Below, one piece after another: positions 1 through 7,209 of a DNA stretch of 33,241 nt (position 1 is its first letter; every line of letters begins with the position of its first letter). The notes below the pieces were generated by a model, which was not told where the DNA came from, searched no databases, and saw only the letters and a list, made by a program, of their open reading frames with translations. Source of the stretch: Candidatus Ornithospirochaeta stercoripullorum (GTDB taxonomy: Bacteria > Spirochaetota > Spirochaetia > Sphaerochaetales > Sphaerochaetaceae); the NCBI GenBank assembly GCA_017694595.1, contig JADIMT010000092.1, forward strand, positions 1 through 33,241. The letters run 5' to 3'. A program made the translations under genes and the position numbers.

Positions 1-165
1 AATATAAACAGATACTGTCTCCTGCTTCAGCAAAGAGCAGGAGAGCGCATCAAGCAATCAGAAAGCATAGCCAGCACGACATACTTGCTGGATGCGATAA
101 AAGAATTCAACGCTATCAGCACAGCATGCAAGAACATTGCAGAATCTTCGTTTAAACAGGAATGA
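1..165 (+). CDS. C-terminal fragment of an unrecognised protein (5' truncated by window edge)
   Basis: Frame 1 is open from the first base to a TGA at 163-165, giving 54 residues that begin NINRYCLLL and end AESSFKQE. The fragment is rich in Lys, Glu, Gln, Ala and Ser and looks helical. No family is recognised from this tail. Its stop overlaps the end of argH (opposite strand) by 14 bases, the same tight convergent arrangement seen at the other junctions here, which supports it being a real gene end. It could still be a chance open frame, since only 55 codons are visible. Confidence 0.5.
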   Translation, partial: NINRYCLLLQQRAGERIKQSESIASTTYLLDAIKEFNAISTACKNIAESSFKQE

Positions 166-1522
166 CTTCTTCAATTCCCGGAACAAGAGAACTATAGACA
201 GAGGAGAGCTTCTCGCTTTCTTCTGCAATCTTTTTCGAGAGCGATGAAAGCCATTTTCTGTCATTCTCAAGCCCAAGGTTTCCAGTAGTTCCTGTACTTG
301 TCCTCTTTTCGAGGGATGCAACAGGATCCTCGCCTTGCACAGCATTAAGGTTAAGTCCCACATCCTTGTAGCTGTCGCGGAAATTGCCTCCATGAAGGAC
401 TTTCTCCATAACCCTGTCGGTAGCATACAGCTCCGGCACACAGGCTTTTTCCAAAGCTTTTTCGTGCACTTCGATCTTTTCCACCATCTCCGCCATAATC
501 AGCACCAGTTCTTCCGTGCTTCTATAGCCTTCAATAAGTGGTTCCTTTGTGTCCTGGAAATCACGGTTATAGCCAGAAGGAAGCGCTTTGATGATTGATT
601 TGACTCGCATGGAACATGATGAGATAAGAGCTGTTCTTGACCTTGCCAGCTCAAGTCCATCAGGATTCTTCTTCTGAGGCATGATTGAAGAGCCAGTGCA
701 AAGTTCTGCAGGAAGAGAGAAATAACCGAACTCAGGAAGCGTGAAAAGAATGAGATCCTGAGCCAGCTTGGAGAGTGTAAGAGCAATATACTCAGCATGA
801 TCGAGGAAGAATGCCTCGAACTTACCTCTTGAGTTATTCGCATAAAGCACGTTGTTCTGAACTTTGCCAAATCCCATCAAGGAGGCAGTATATTCTCTGT
901 CAAGCGGCAGCGTCACTCCGTAAGAAGCTGCTGAACCGAGCGGGCTCTGATCCAGCACATTATATAGAGAAAGCATCATGCCAGTCTCTTCCAAGAGCTC
1001 CTCTGCAAAAGAAAGTGCCCATAGAGCCACCGACGATGGCATCGCAATCTGCATATGAGTGCGCCCAGGCATCGGTGTCTTCCTATTTTTATCAGCAAGG
1101 TCTATAAGAGCGCTAGAAGCCTTGAGCGTAGCAGAAGAAAGCTTGAGAGAAGCTTCTCTCATATAGATGCGCAACGCTGTCTGTACCTGATCATTGCGGC
1201 TTCTGCCTGTGTGAATTTTCTTTCCGACCTCCCCTAGCGTTCTTGTCAGATAACCCTCTATTGCTGTATGGCAATCTTCATCTGATAGTGTGATAGGAAA
1301 AGCATCACGCTTTCTCAGCTCCGCAATCTCCTGCAGTCCAGAGAGAAGAGAAGATGTTTCATCGGCTGTTAAAATGCCAATCTTCTCAAGTCCTTTAGCC
1401 TGTGCAGCTGAACCGATAAGATCAGAGAAGACAAGCTCCTCATCATAGATATAATCATTACGTACCGTAAAATGCTCCATCATGCTGTCGAGCGTATAAT
1501 TTTTCTGCCAGAGTTTTGCCAT
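152..1522 (-). CDS. argH: Argininosuccinate lyase
   Basis: This enzyme splits argininosuccinate into arginine and fumarate, the last step of arginine synthesis, in the cytoplasm as a homotetramer. The 456 aa length is normal. The superfamily signature GSSIMPQKKNP lies at about residues 277-287, TGRSRNDQV at 105-113, and PGRTHMQ at 153-158 carries the expected catalytic-region His. I start at MAKLWQKNYTLD (1522), 17 codons inside the ORF-track start, because ArgH proteins begin this way. No Shine-Dalgarno precedes this ATG; instead TAGATT sits 7 bases upstream, so the mRNA may be leaderless. No other arginine gene is in the window. Confidence 0.96.
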   Translation of the reverse strand: MAKLWQKNYTLDSMMEHFTVRNDYIYDEELVFSDLIGSAAQAKGLEKIGILTADETSSLLSGLQEIAELRKRDAFPITLSDEDCHTAIEGYLTRTLGEVGKKIHTGRSRNDQVQTALRIYMREASLKLSSATLKASSALIDLADKNRKTPMPGRTHMQIAMPSSVALWALSFAEELLEETGMMLSLYNVLDQSPLGSAASYGVTLPLDREYTASLMGFGKVQNNVLYANNSRGKFEAFFLDHAEYIALTLSKLAQDLILFTLPEFGYFSLPAELCTGSSIMPQKKNPDGLELARSRTALISSCSMRVKSIIKALPSGYNRDFQDTKEPLIEGYRSTEELVLIMAEMVEKIEVHEKALEKACVPELYATDRVMEKVLHGGNFRDSYKDVGLNLNAVQGEDPVASLEKRTSTGTTGNLGLENDRKWLSSLSKKIAEESEKLSSVYSSLVPGIEEVIPV

Positions 1523-1529
1523 AGTGGTT

Positions 1530-1535
1530 AATCTA
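1530..1535 (-). promoter_or_regulatory. Candidate leaderless -10 element of argH
   Basis: On the minus strand TAGATT is followed by 7 bases and the argH ATG, with no purine-rich ribosome site between. A weak -35 candidate TGGAAA lies 17 bases further upstream. The predicted transcription start falls at or next to the start codon. This is inferred from spacing only. Confidence 0.5.
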
Positions 1536-1609
1536 CTGAATTCGCACCTGTTTTTCCATAGCCTGCAGCACATGCTGACATAATTCAGCAGAAAAACCGT
1601 ATTATTTGT

Positions 1610-2560
1610 ATGAAAGTTTTATCAGCAATAATAATCGTGGCGATGCTTTTTACATCATGCCTGCCACAGAATGGCCGAATCGTTGATGCATTCCTGGATA
1701 AAGACAGAAGCATACCGAAGCTGCTGAAGCATGAAACGATAGACAATGCTTCAATCCGTCTCATCTACGACGAGGATGTGACGCTGACAGAAATTCTCTT
1801 CAGCGGAAAAGAACTTGACTATTCACTCTATGGTACAATCTTCGTTGTTCCCTTCGGAGAAACTATCGAGAGAGGTGAAACCGTCATCTTCTCTGTCACA
1901 GCAGAAGATGATTCCGGGAATTCATCAAAAGCTTCGCTGAGCATCACAGGCAAGAATACAGCGATACCGGATGCGCTTATCAATGAAGTTTCCATCAAAG
2001 GCACAACCGAATCTCCAGACAGAATAGAAATCCTGTTCCTTGAAAGCGGAAGCATGGCAGGATTAGCAGTCACAGATGGGCTTTGGGGAGAGGAAAACCA
2101 TGCAGCGATTCTTCCTGACATCTCCGTGGAAGCGGGAGATACAGCTGTAATCTACTGGGACAAGAAACCAGAAAGCACGGAGACTATCATAAGTCATGGA
2201 CGCAAAGGCTACATCATCGAAGGTGGCAGCGACACAACGTTGTCGGGGACGAATGGCACAATCCTGCTCTGGAAGGAAAGAGAGGGAGAGCTTGCAGATG
2301 GCATAATCTACACAACCGGTGAAAGCGATTTAGCAGATGGCTATGGCAACAACAGAACAAAGAATGCAGCCAGCTATCTGATACGCAAAGGAGAATGGGA
2401 GGGTGAAGCAATCTCCTCATCCCTTGTCACATCAAGCAGAGTAATAGCCCGCCTGCCTGGCGGGCCTGACACTAATTGCAATGATGATTTCTTCATCACA
2501 GCTGCAAGAGAATCCACGTTCGGCAGCGAAAATTTATATATCCCCTACGAACCGGATTAG
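1610..2560 (+). CDS. Predicted lipoprotein with a lamin-tail-like domain
   Basis: The 316 aa protein starts with a lipoprotein signal peptide, MKVLSAIIIVAMLFTSC, with the acceptor Cys at residue 17, so it should be anchored to a membrane on the outer side. From about residue 120 the pattern INEV...DRIEILFLESG resembles the lamin-tail (LTD) immunoglobulin-like fold found in bacterial surface proteins. The end (ARLPGGPDTN...STFGSEN) also fits such domains. Residues 20-115 are a separate, probably beta-rich segment. No enzymatic motif is seen and the ligand is unknown. It is divergent from argH across 87 bases. There is no clear Shine-Dalgarno; TATTAT lies just 4 bases before the ATG. Its stop overlaps the ssb stop by 4 bases. 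Confidence 0.75.
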   Translation: MKVLSAIIIVAMLFTSCLPQNGRIVDAFLDKDRSIPKLLKHETIDNASIRLIYDEDVTLTEILFSGKELDYSLYGTIFVVPFGETIERGETVIFSVTAEDDSGNSSKASLSITGKNTAIPDALINEVSIKGTTESPDRIEILFLESGSMAGLAVTDGLWGEENHAAILPDISVEAGDTAVIYWDKKPESTETIISHGRKGYIIEGGSDTTLSGTNGTILLWKEREGELADGIIYTTGESDLADGYGNNRTKNAASYLIRKGEWEGEAISSSLVTSSRVIARLPGGPDTNCNDDFFITAARESTFGSENLYIPYEPD

Positions 2561-2988
2561 ACTTCATACAGAACCTCAATCTCCCCTGCGCTGTCGCTTT
2601 CGTTGTCCTTCTCTTCAAGAATCTCAGTGCCAGCGGGAGATGATCCGTTCTTAGGTCTCCTGAACTCAATATGGTTTGCGACAATCTCAATCGCTCTGCG
2701 GCTTGAGCCATCCGATGCAATCCACTTGCAAAGACGAAGACGACCGACGGTTCTGCATGTCATACCTTTTCTAAGCCTCTCCAGGCATTTCTCTCCAAGA
2801 GAGCCCCAGCATTGGATAGGGACAAACACAGTCTCGCAAGCTTTCTTGCCATTGCGATCGACATAGAACCTATCGCTTGCTACATCGAATTTGACCAGGC
2901 TTACAGATTCAGGCTGCTCTGCAAGTGGAATGAGTTTCGGATCATCTACCAAGATCCCTTCCAGCAAAACATTGTTTAAATGATTCAT
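2557..2988 (-). CDS. ssb: Single-stranded DNA-binding protein
   Basis: The 143 aa protein has an OB-fold (about residues 1-115) typical of SSB: an N-terminal NNVLLEG strand, FVPIQCWG in the middle, LRKGMTCRTVGRLR, and a final strand AIEIVANHIEF. It would coat single-stranded DNA in replication and repair. I start at MNHLNN (2988) because GGAGG lies 5 bases upstream; the ORF-track start 4 codons earlier overlaps that site. The acidic tail (ILEEKDNESDSAGEIEVLYEV) is present but does not end in the usual DDIPF-like tip that recruits partner proteins. It stands alone, not next to rpsF/rpsR, and could be a second SSB-like protein. Confidence 0.85.
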   Translation of the reverse strand: MNHLNNVLLEGILVDDPKLIPLAEQPESVSLVKFDVASDRFYVDRNGKKACETVFVPIQCWGSLGEKCLERLRKGMTCRTVGRLRLCKWIASDGSSRRAIEIVANHIEFRRPKNGSSPAGTEILEEKDNESDSAGEIEVLYEV

Positions 2989-3041
2989 ATCTGCCTCCAT
3001 TTTGATATACGCAATATGTGGCGGATTTGGACAACTTTTGT

Positions 3042-3047
3042 TACAAT
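3042..3047 (+). promoter_or_regulatory. Extended -10 element giving a candidate leaderless UMP kinase mRNA
   Basis: TACAAT is preceded by TG-T (an extended -10) and followed by exactly 6 bases and the ATG at 3054. No ribosome-binding site lies in between and no good -35 is visible at 16-18 bases. The predicted transcription start coincides with the A of ATG. Confidence 0.6.
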
Positions 3048-3053
3048 TATTTC

Positions 3054-3746
3054 ATGAAACTCACTGTTCTCTCAGTCGGGGGCTCTATCATTTCCCCTGA
3101 CAAAGTCGATTACACATTCCTCGCATCGTTTGCGGAGATGCTCTCCGATTACCTTGAAAACAACAAAGATGACAAGCTGATTCTTGTCGCTGGCGGCGGT
3201 GCGCCTGCCAGAGTCTACCAAGAAGCTCTCAGAAAGATAAAGAGCGATGCAGATCCGGCGCTTCAGGACTGGATTGGCATAAAAGCCACACATCTGAATG
3301 CAATGCTACTGAAAGCTGTGTTCTCACAATATGCATATGATGACATCGTAACAGATCCCACGGACGAGAGCATAAAATTCACAGGAAGGATTCTTGTCGC
3401 TGGTGGATGGAAACCTGGATTCTCGACAGACACAGATGCAGTCTACTTAGCCACCCGCTTCGGTGGCAAAACCATCGTAAATCTTTCAAATATCAAGAAA
3501 GTCTATACCGACGATCCAAAGAAGAATCCAGATGCCAAGCCTATAGACCGAATCTCCTGGGAAGATTTCAGGAAGATTGTCGGGGATGAATGGAATCCTG
3601 GGCTGAATGCTCCATTTGATCCTATCGCTTCCCGCCTAGCTAGCGAAGAGGGCATGACTGTCATCGCTGCAGACGGCAGAAACATCGACAATACAAGAGC
3701 GATATTGGAAGAAAAGCCATTCGAAGGCACTATCATCGGTGCTTGA
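3054..3746 (+). CDS. pyrH: UMP kinase, archaeal-type amino-acid-kinase fold
   Basis: It phosphorylates UMP to UDP for pyrimidine nucleotide synthesis. The 230 aa protein has the amino-acid-kinase layout: an N-terminal phosphate-binding VLSVGGSII, LVAGGGAPARVYQEA, GFSTDTDAVYLATRFGG, and NLSNIKKVYTDDPKKNP near the ATP site. The compact form resembles archaeal UMP kinases more than the classical bacterial PyrH (inference). I start at MKLTVLSVGG (3054): the upstream 12 codons of the ORF track are not conserved in this family, and a TACAAT -10 lies 6 bases before this ATG. Its 3' end overlaps the convergent radical SAM gene by 14 bases. Confidence 0.88.
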   Translation: MKLTVLSVGGSIISPDKVDYTFLASFAEMLSDYLENNKDDKLILVAGGGAPARVYQEALRKIKSDADPALQDWIGIKATHLNAMLLKAVFSQYAYDDIVTDPTDESIKFTGRILVAGGWKPGFSTDTDAVYLATRFGGKTIVNLSNIKKVYTDDPKKNPDAKPIDRISWEDFRKIVGDEWNPGLNAPFDPIASRLASEEGMTVIAADGRNIDNTRAILEEKPFEGTIIGA

Positions 3747-4665
3747 GCGAAAGAAAATACGGATCGGCATCTGCAAATGAAGACGGGAATGGCACATCTC
3801 GAGTGAAATCAGGGATCCAGAGGATATCATCATCTCCTGGGTCCTGCATGAAACCATCATCGATGCCAAGATCTTCAAGTGTATCGACAAGCAAATCATA
3901 ATCTTCATCGCTGATGGGAGGGAAACCAGGCTCTCCTTTGGGAGGGACGAACTGAGTCATCAGAGAGAGATAGAAGTTATCTTTGTACCTCTGCGCAAAA
4001 ACGCGGAGGAACTCAATTGTAGATGCTATTTCTCCTGGAAAAACCAGATGGCGCAGCAGTGTCCCCTTCATCTTTTCCAAGTCTGTTACGGGATGCCATG
4101 CTTTCACAGCATCCAGCACGGGAAGTATCACAGAAGCATATTCAGCTCTTCCGCAGAATCGGGAAGCTGTAGACGAAGAGAGCGTTTTGCAATCAAGCAA
4201 GTAGATATCAATATAATCATCTATAAGAGAAAGCGCTTCCACCCTCTCATATCCAGAGCTGTTCCAGACTACTGGAAGGGAAAAGCCCTCTCGTTTCGCA
4301 ATATCAAGCGCATCGATGATTGAAGGTATGAAATGCGTGCCAGTGACAAGATTCAGCGTGCAAGCCCCATCTCTTTCGAGACTCAGCATGATATCAGCAA
4401 GTTCCCAGACAGTGACTATGAGCCCTACATCCATACCATCAGATCCAGATATCTGCCTGTTCTGGCAATATGGACAATGCAATGGGCAGCCTGTGAAGAA
4501 AATCATTCCTGAACCATGCACACCTGTAATTGGCGGCTCTTCGCCTCTATGGAGACCAGCCCAAGCTATCTTAACTTGATCGCTCTGTCTGCAGATTCCC
4601 CTTCTCTCCGTTCTATTAACACGGCAGAGATTGGGACAAAGCTCACAATTCAAATACTGATTCAT
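3733..4665 (-). CDS. PflX-like radical SAM protein (COG1313 type)
   Basis: The 310 aa protein has the radical SAM cluster motif CPLHCPYC (Cys60, 64, 67), followed by LNLVTGTHFIPSIIDAL and VVWNSSGYE, typical of the family named PflX after pyruvate formate-lyase activators. Four more cysteines at the N-terminus (CELCPNLC and GIC; residues 7, 10, 14, 25) are characteristic of COG1313 and could bind a second cluster or metal. The substrate is unknown and no glycyl-radical enzyme is adjacent, so an activase role is not shown. The start at MNQYLNCELC (4665) is chosen because TATTAT lies exactly 6 bases upstream and homologues begin near the CxxC pair. It is divergent from the patatin gene and overlaps the UMP kinase end. 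Confidence 0.85.
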   Translation of the reverse strand: MNQYLNCELCPNLCRVNRTERRGICRQSDQVKIAWAGLHRGEEPPITGVHGSGMIFFTGCPLHCPYCQNRQISGSDGMDVGLIVTVWELADIMLSLERDGACTLNLVTGTHFIPSIIDALDIAKREGFSLPVVWNSSGYERVEALSLIDDYIDIYLLDCKTLSSSTASRFCGRAEYASVILPVLDAVKAWHPVTDLEKMKGTLLRHLVFPGEIASTIEFLRVFAQRYKDNFYLSLMTQFVPPKGEPGFPPISDEDYDLLVDTLEDLGIDDGFMQDPGDDDILWIPDFTRDVPFPSSFADADPYFLSLKHR

Positions 4666-4670
4666 ATCAT

Positions 4671-4677
4671 GATAATA
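4671..4677. promoter_or_regulatory. Shared, back-to-back -10 elements between the radical SAM and patatin genes
   Basis: On the minus strand TATTAT (4672-4677) lies 6 bases before the radical SAM ATG, predicting a leaderless transcript. On the plus strand GATAAT (4671-4676) can serve the patatin gene, with TTCAAA (4649-4654) 16 bases upstream as a possible -35. The two hexamers overlap almost completely, so one melted region could fire in both directions. Confidence 0.45.
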
Positions 4678-4731
4678 CACACTTTCATCATCTCTGTTGA
4701 CCCTCGCATGCAAAGAGAGGAGAATTCAGAT

Positions 4732-5880
4732 ATGTCATTTTTCTTCAGAACAAAGAGCGACAAGCAAAAGCAGAGAAGAAGGCGCTTCATACTCTCAATA
4801 GATGGAGGTGGCATGCGTGGCATCATCGCTGCTGAAATCATCAGAAGAATGGCAGAGATGCTGAAAGAGAAAGGTGACAATAGACCTTTCTACTCACATT
4901 TCGATCTCATCGCAGGAACAAGCACTGGCTCCCTTATAGCTTCGGCGCTATCTCTGCCAGCAGAGACAGAGATGCTGAAAAAAGAAGAAGGAGAGGAGAT
5001 TGAAGTCATTGAACAATATAGTGAGAGAAAGCTTTTCAGAACTGTAAATAGAAAATATTCAAAAGGTAAAATCATCCTCTCATCCAATCCAGAAGCATTC
5101 ACATCGCTTTTCATAGCAAATGGCCCCGCGATCTTCCCCCAAAAAGGTGTCAGCTCAATCATCGGTCCCGTATTCACAGATAAATACAGTGGTACAAGCT
5201 ATGAACGTTTTCTTAAGAAGCTTTATGGAGACAGCTTACTGAGTGACTTGCTTGTTCCAACATTATTAATATCTTATTCATCCGAAAATGGAATTATATA
5301 TCCAATAAAAAGCTGGAATAGCAATCAATTCACAATCTGGGAAGCCACAAGAGCCAGTTCTGCAGCCCCGTTATACTTTCCTCCATTCATAAAGGATATT
5401 GATGGAGAGAGAATCTCTCTGATAGACGGGGGTGTTGCCGCCAACAACCCATCGCTTCTTGCCTACACATCTGCAAGAGAGCTCTATCCAGATTCTGATG
5501 AGTACCACATCCTGAATCTTTCTACAGGCGAAGTGAAGAACAGGGAACACAGCCCACAGATAGGAGGTCTCACAGGATGGGGTGGCAGGATTATCGGCAT
5601 ATTCCAGAGTGCACAGCTCGAAGTAGCTGACCTGGCACTTCAAGCTATTCCCGGAGTCAGCTATACACGCATCTGGGCACCTGTTCTTGAGAAGAAGATC
5701 AAACTTGACGAGACAGGAAAAGAGGCAATCAATGCCCTTCTGAGAGCCTCGGACAAAATCTTCGAAGAGAACAGAAGCACTATAGAAGAATGGGTAAGCA
5801 CACTCTCCTCTGCAGATGTGCCTGATAGCATCAAACTCAGAAAGAATGGAGAACTTCCTCCACCTTCTCTGGAAGTTTAG
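4732..5880 (+). CDS. Patatin-like phospholipase
   Basis: This is a predicted serine acyl hydrolase acting on phospholipids. All parts of the Ser-Asp dyad are present: oxyanion hole DGGGMRG (residues 24-30), nucleophile elbow GTSTG with Ser64, and the catalytic Asp232 in IDGGVAANNP. The 382 aa length is normal for CapV/patatin-type bacterial enzymes. There is no signal peptide, but the N-terminus (RTKSDKQKQRRRR) is strongly basic and could bind acidic membranes. I start at 4732 because GAGGAG lies about 9 bases upstream; the ORF-track start would overlap the divergent gene. No cyclic-nucleotide synthase is adjacent, so a CBASS role is not supported. Its last 44 bases overlap the convergent nucleosidase. 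Confidence 0.85.
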   Translation: MSFFFRTKSDKQKQRRRRFILSIDGGGMRGIIAAEIIRRMAEMLKEKGDNRPFYSHFDLIAGTSTGSLIASALSLPAETEMLKKEEGEEIEVIEQYSERKLFRTVNRKYSKGKIILSSNPEAFTSLFIANGPAIFPQKGVSSIIGPVFTDKYSGTSYERFLKKLYGDSLLSDLLVPTLLISYSSENGIIYPIKSWNSNQFTIWEATRASSAAPLYFPPFIKDIDGERISLIDGGVAANNPSLLAYTSARELYPDSDEYHILNLSTGEVKNREHSPQIGGLTGWGGRIIGIFQSAQLEVADLALQAIPGVSYTRIWAPVLEKKIKLDETGKEAINALLRASDKIFEENRSTIEEWVSTLSSADVPDSIKLRKNGELPPPSLEV

Positions 5881-6394
5881 AGAGCAGGGAGCGAAGCTGC
5901 AGGCCATACTCTTTCAGCGTTATATGCACGCCAACTACATCTGTGATGACTTTACATGCGAAACAGGGAACTGAATAGAGGGAGGATGCGAGTGCGACCC
6001 CATATGCTTCCATATCAGCAGCATCTGCGAAATCAACAGGCGAAGAAGAGAAAGCAGAAGATGTCATCAACACTCTGCTAGAGTTCTTATCAAGCTGTAT
6101 TTTTCCGATTCTCTTCCCTTCAGGAAGGAGTGTCTCACCTCTTTCAAAGCCATAAAGCGTCAGGTCGAGATCTGGAAAGATTACAGAACCAAAAGAGATG
6201 CAAGCTCCGACAGAAAGTTCTCCCATGCTTCCAGCGCTTCCCACAGAAAAAACAGCATCAGGCTTCTCTTCGCTTATCGCCTTTGCTGTCATGGCAGCAG
6301 CTAGTACAGGACCAACACCGGTTACGACTCTGCGATAAGAAAGAGGGAAAGAGGAAAGCTCCTTCGCTGAAGAAGCCGCTACCAACACTTTCAT
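5837..6394 (-). CDS. 5'-methylthioadenosine/S-adenosylhomocysteine nucleosidase-like protein
   Basis: The protein belongs to the nucleoside phosphorylase/nucleosidase fold and would cleave the N-glycosidic bond of a purine nucleoside such as MTA or SAH. Key positions match the E. coli enzyme pattern: Glu12, the substrate-binding ADMEAYGVA (126-134) and the catalytic Asp152 in VITDVVG. At 185 aa it is shorter than the usual ~230 aa, with the loss spread between motifs. A futalosine hydrolase or other nucleosidase remains possible. It is the last gene of the hexokinase operon; its ATG overlaps the pdxK stop (ATGA). The final 44 bases also encode the end of the patatin gene on the other strand. 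Confidence 0.78.
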   Translation of the reverse strand: MKVLVAASSAKELSSFPLSYRRVVTGVGPVLAAAMTAKAISEEKPDAVFSVGSAGSMGELSVGACISFGSVIFPDLDLTLYGFERGETLLPEGKRIGKIQLDKNSSRVLMTSSAFSSSPVDFADAADMEAYGVALASSLYSVPCFACKVITDVVGVHITLKEYGLQLRSLLSKLPEKVEEVLHSF

Positions 6395-7209
6395 AGGATT
6401 TTTCTCCTGATTTCATCCATGACAGGAGAGAGCATTACGCCAAGCCGCCTTTCCCTTCCCCTTCTTTTCGATTCAGCAACCGCATATGTTGCAACACTAG
6501 TCGCATGAGAAACAGATGCAAAGAAATTGCAACCTTTCATTACAAGGCCAAAGAGCAAGGAAGCGAACAAATCACCTGAACCGGGGAAAGATGCGTGCAA
6601 ATCATCATACTGGAACAATCTGATTTCACCATCGTCCCATGCCGCATTCCCCAGTCCTCCGGCTTTAAGCGGAATTCCTGTGATCACACCACGTTTAGGA
6701 CCAAGGGAACGCAGTACTGATATCTGATCGCGAATCGCTTTCTGTCCTTGAGGACAAAACCCATCATCCATCTCTGTCAGCAGCATAGCTTCCGTGAAGT
6801 TCGGAGTGATGATATCGGCTTTGCGCACGAGACGCAGCATCGCACTGCACAATCCTTCATCGACAGTCTGATACAGTTTGCCATTATCACCAAGCACGGG
6901 ATCCACAAGACGAAGAGATGAGAAGGAGGAAAACACTGAAAGCACGATATCAATCACATTTTCAGAGCCAAGAAAACCTGAATAGATACCATCAAACTCA
7001 AGATGCAAAGATTTAAAACGCTTCAGGATTTCCATCATCTGCTGCTGTTCGTTTTCTATATAGATATCTTCAAAGCCATCCGTCTGCGTCGAAAGGAGTG
7101 CAGTAGGCAGTACAGCAGTCTCGACACCAAGTGCTTCCAGAACAGGAAGCACTACGGTAAGAGATGATTTGGAATAACATGAAAGGTCATGTATCGCCAG
7201 GACAGACAT
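6391..7209 (-). CDS. pdxK: Pyridoxamine/pyridoxal kinase
   Basis: The 272 aa protein is a ribokinase-fold vitamin B6 kinase that makes pyridoxal or pyridoxamine 5'-phosphate in the salvage pathway. The start AIHDLSCYSKSSLTVVLPVL, LPTALLSTQTDGF, FDGIYSGFLGS, DPVLGDNGKLY and ADIITPNFTEA follow the pyridoxamine kinase pattern step by step. The anion-hole/catalytic segment is ASFPGSGDLFASLLFG, with the catalytic Asp in GSGD. Its ATG overlaps the hexokinase stop by one base (TAATG) and its stop overlaps the next gene, so translation is probably coupled. PLP-dependent SHMT is in the same window but not in this operon. Confidence 0.9.
   Translation of the reverse strand: MSVLAIHDLSCYSKSSLTVVLPVLEALGVETAVLPTALLSTQTDGFEDIYIENEQQQMMEILKRFKSLHLEFDGIYSGFLGSENVIDIVLSVFSSFSSLRLVDPVLGDNGKLYQTVDEGLCSAMLRLVRKADIITPNFTEAMLLTEMDDGFCPQGQKAIRDQISVLRSLGPKRGVITGIPLKAGGLGNAAWDDGEIRLFQYDDLHASFPGSGDLFASLLFGLVMKGCNFFASVSHATSVATYAVAESKRRGRERRLGVMLSPVMDEIRRKIL

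Noticed and set aside
4732-5880. Patatin gene as a CBASS or other anti-phage effector
   Set aside because: No cyclic-nucleotide synthase, Cap2/Cap3 or other defence genes adjoin it; the neighbours are metabolic genes.
5371-5907. 178 aa minus-strand ORF inside the patatin and nucleosidase genes
   Set aside because: Cys- and Ser-rich shadow frame opposite conserved catalytic segments of the patatin gene; no ribosome site or family.
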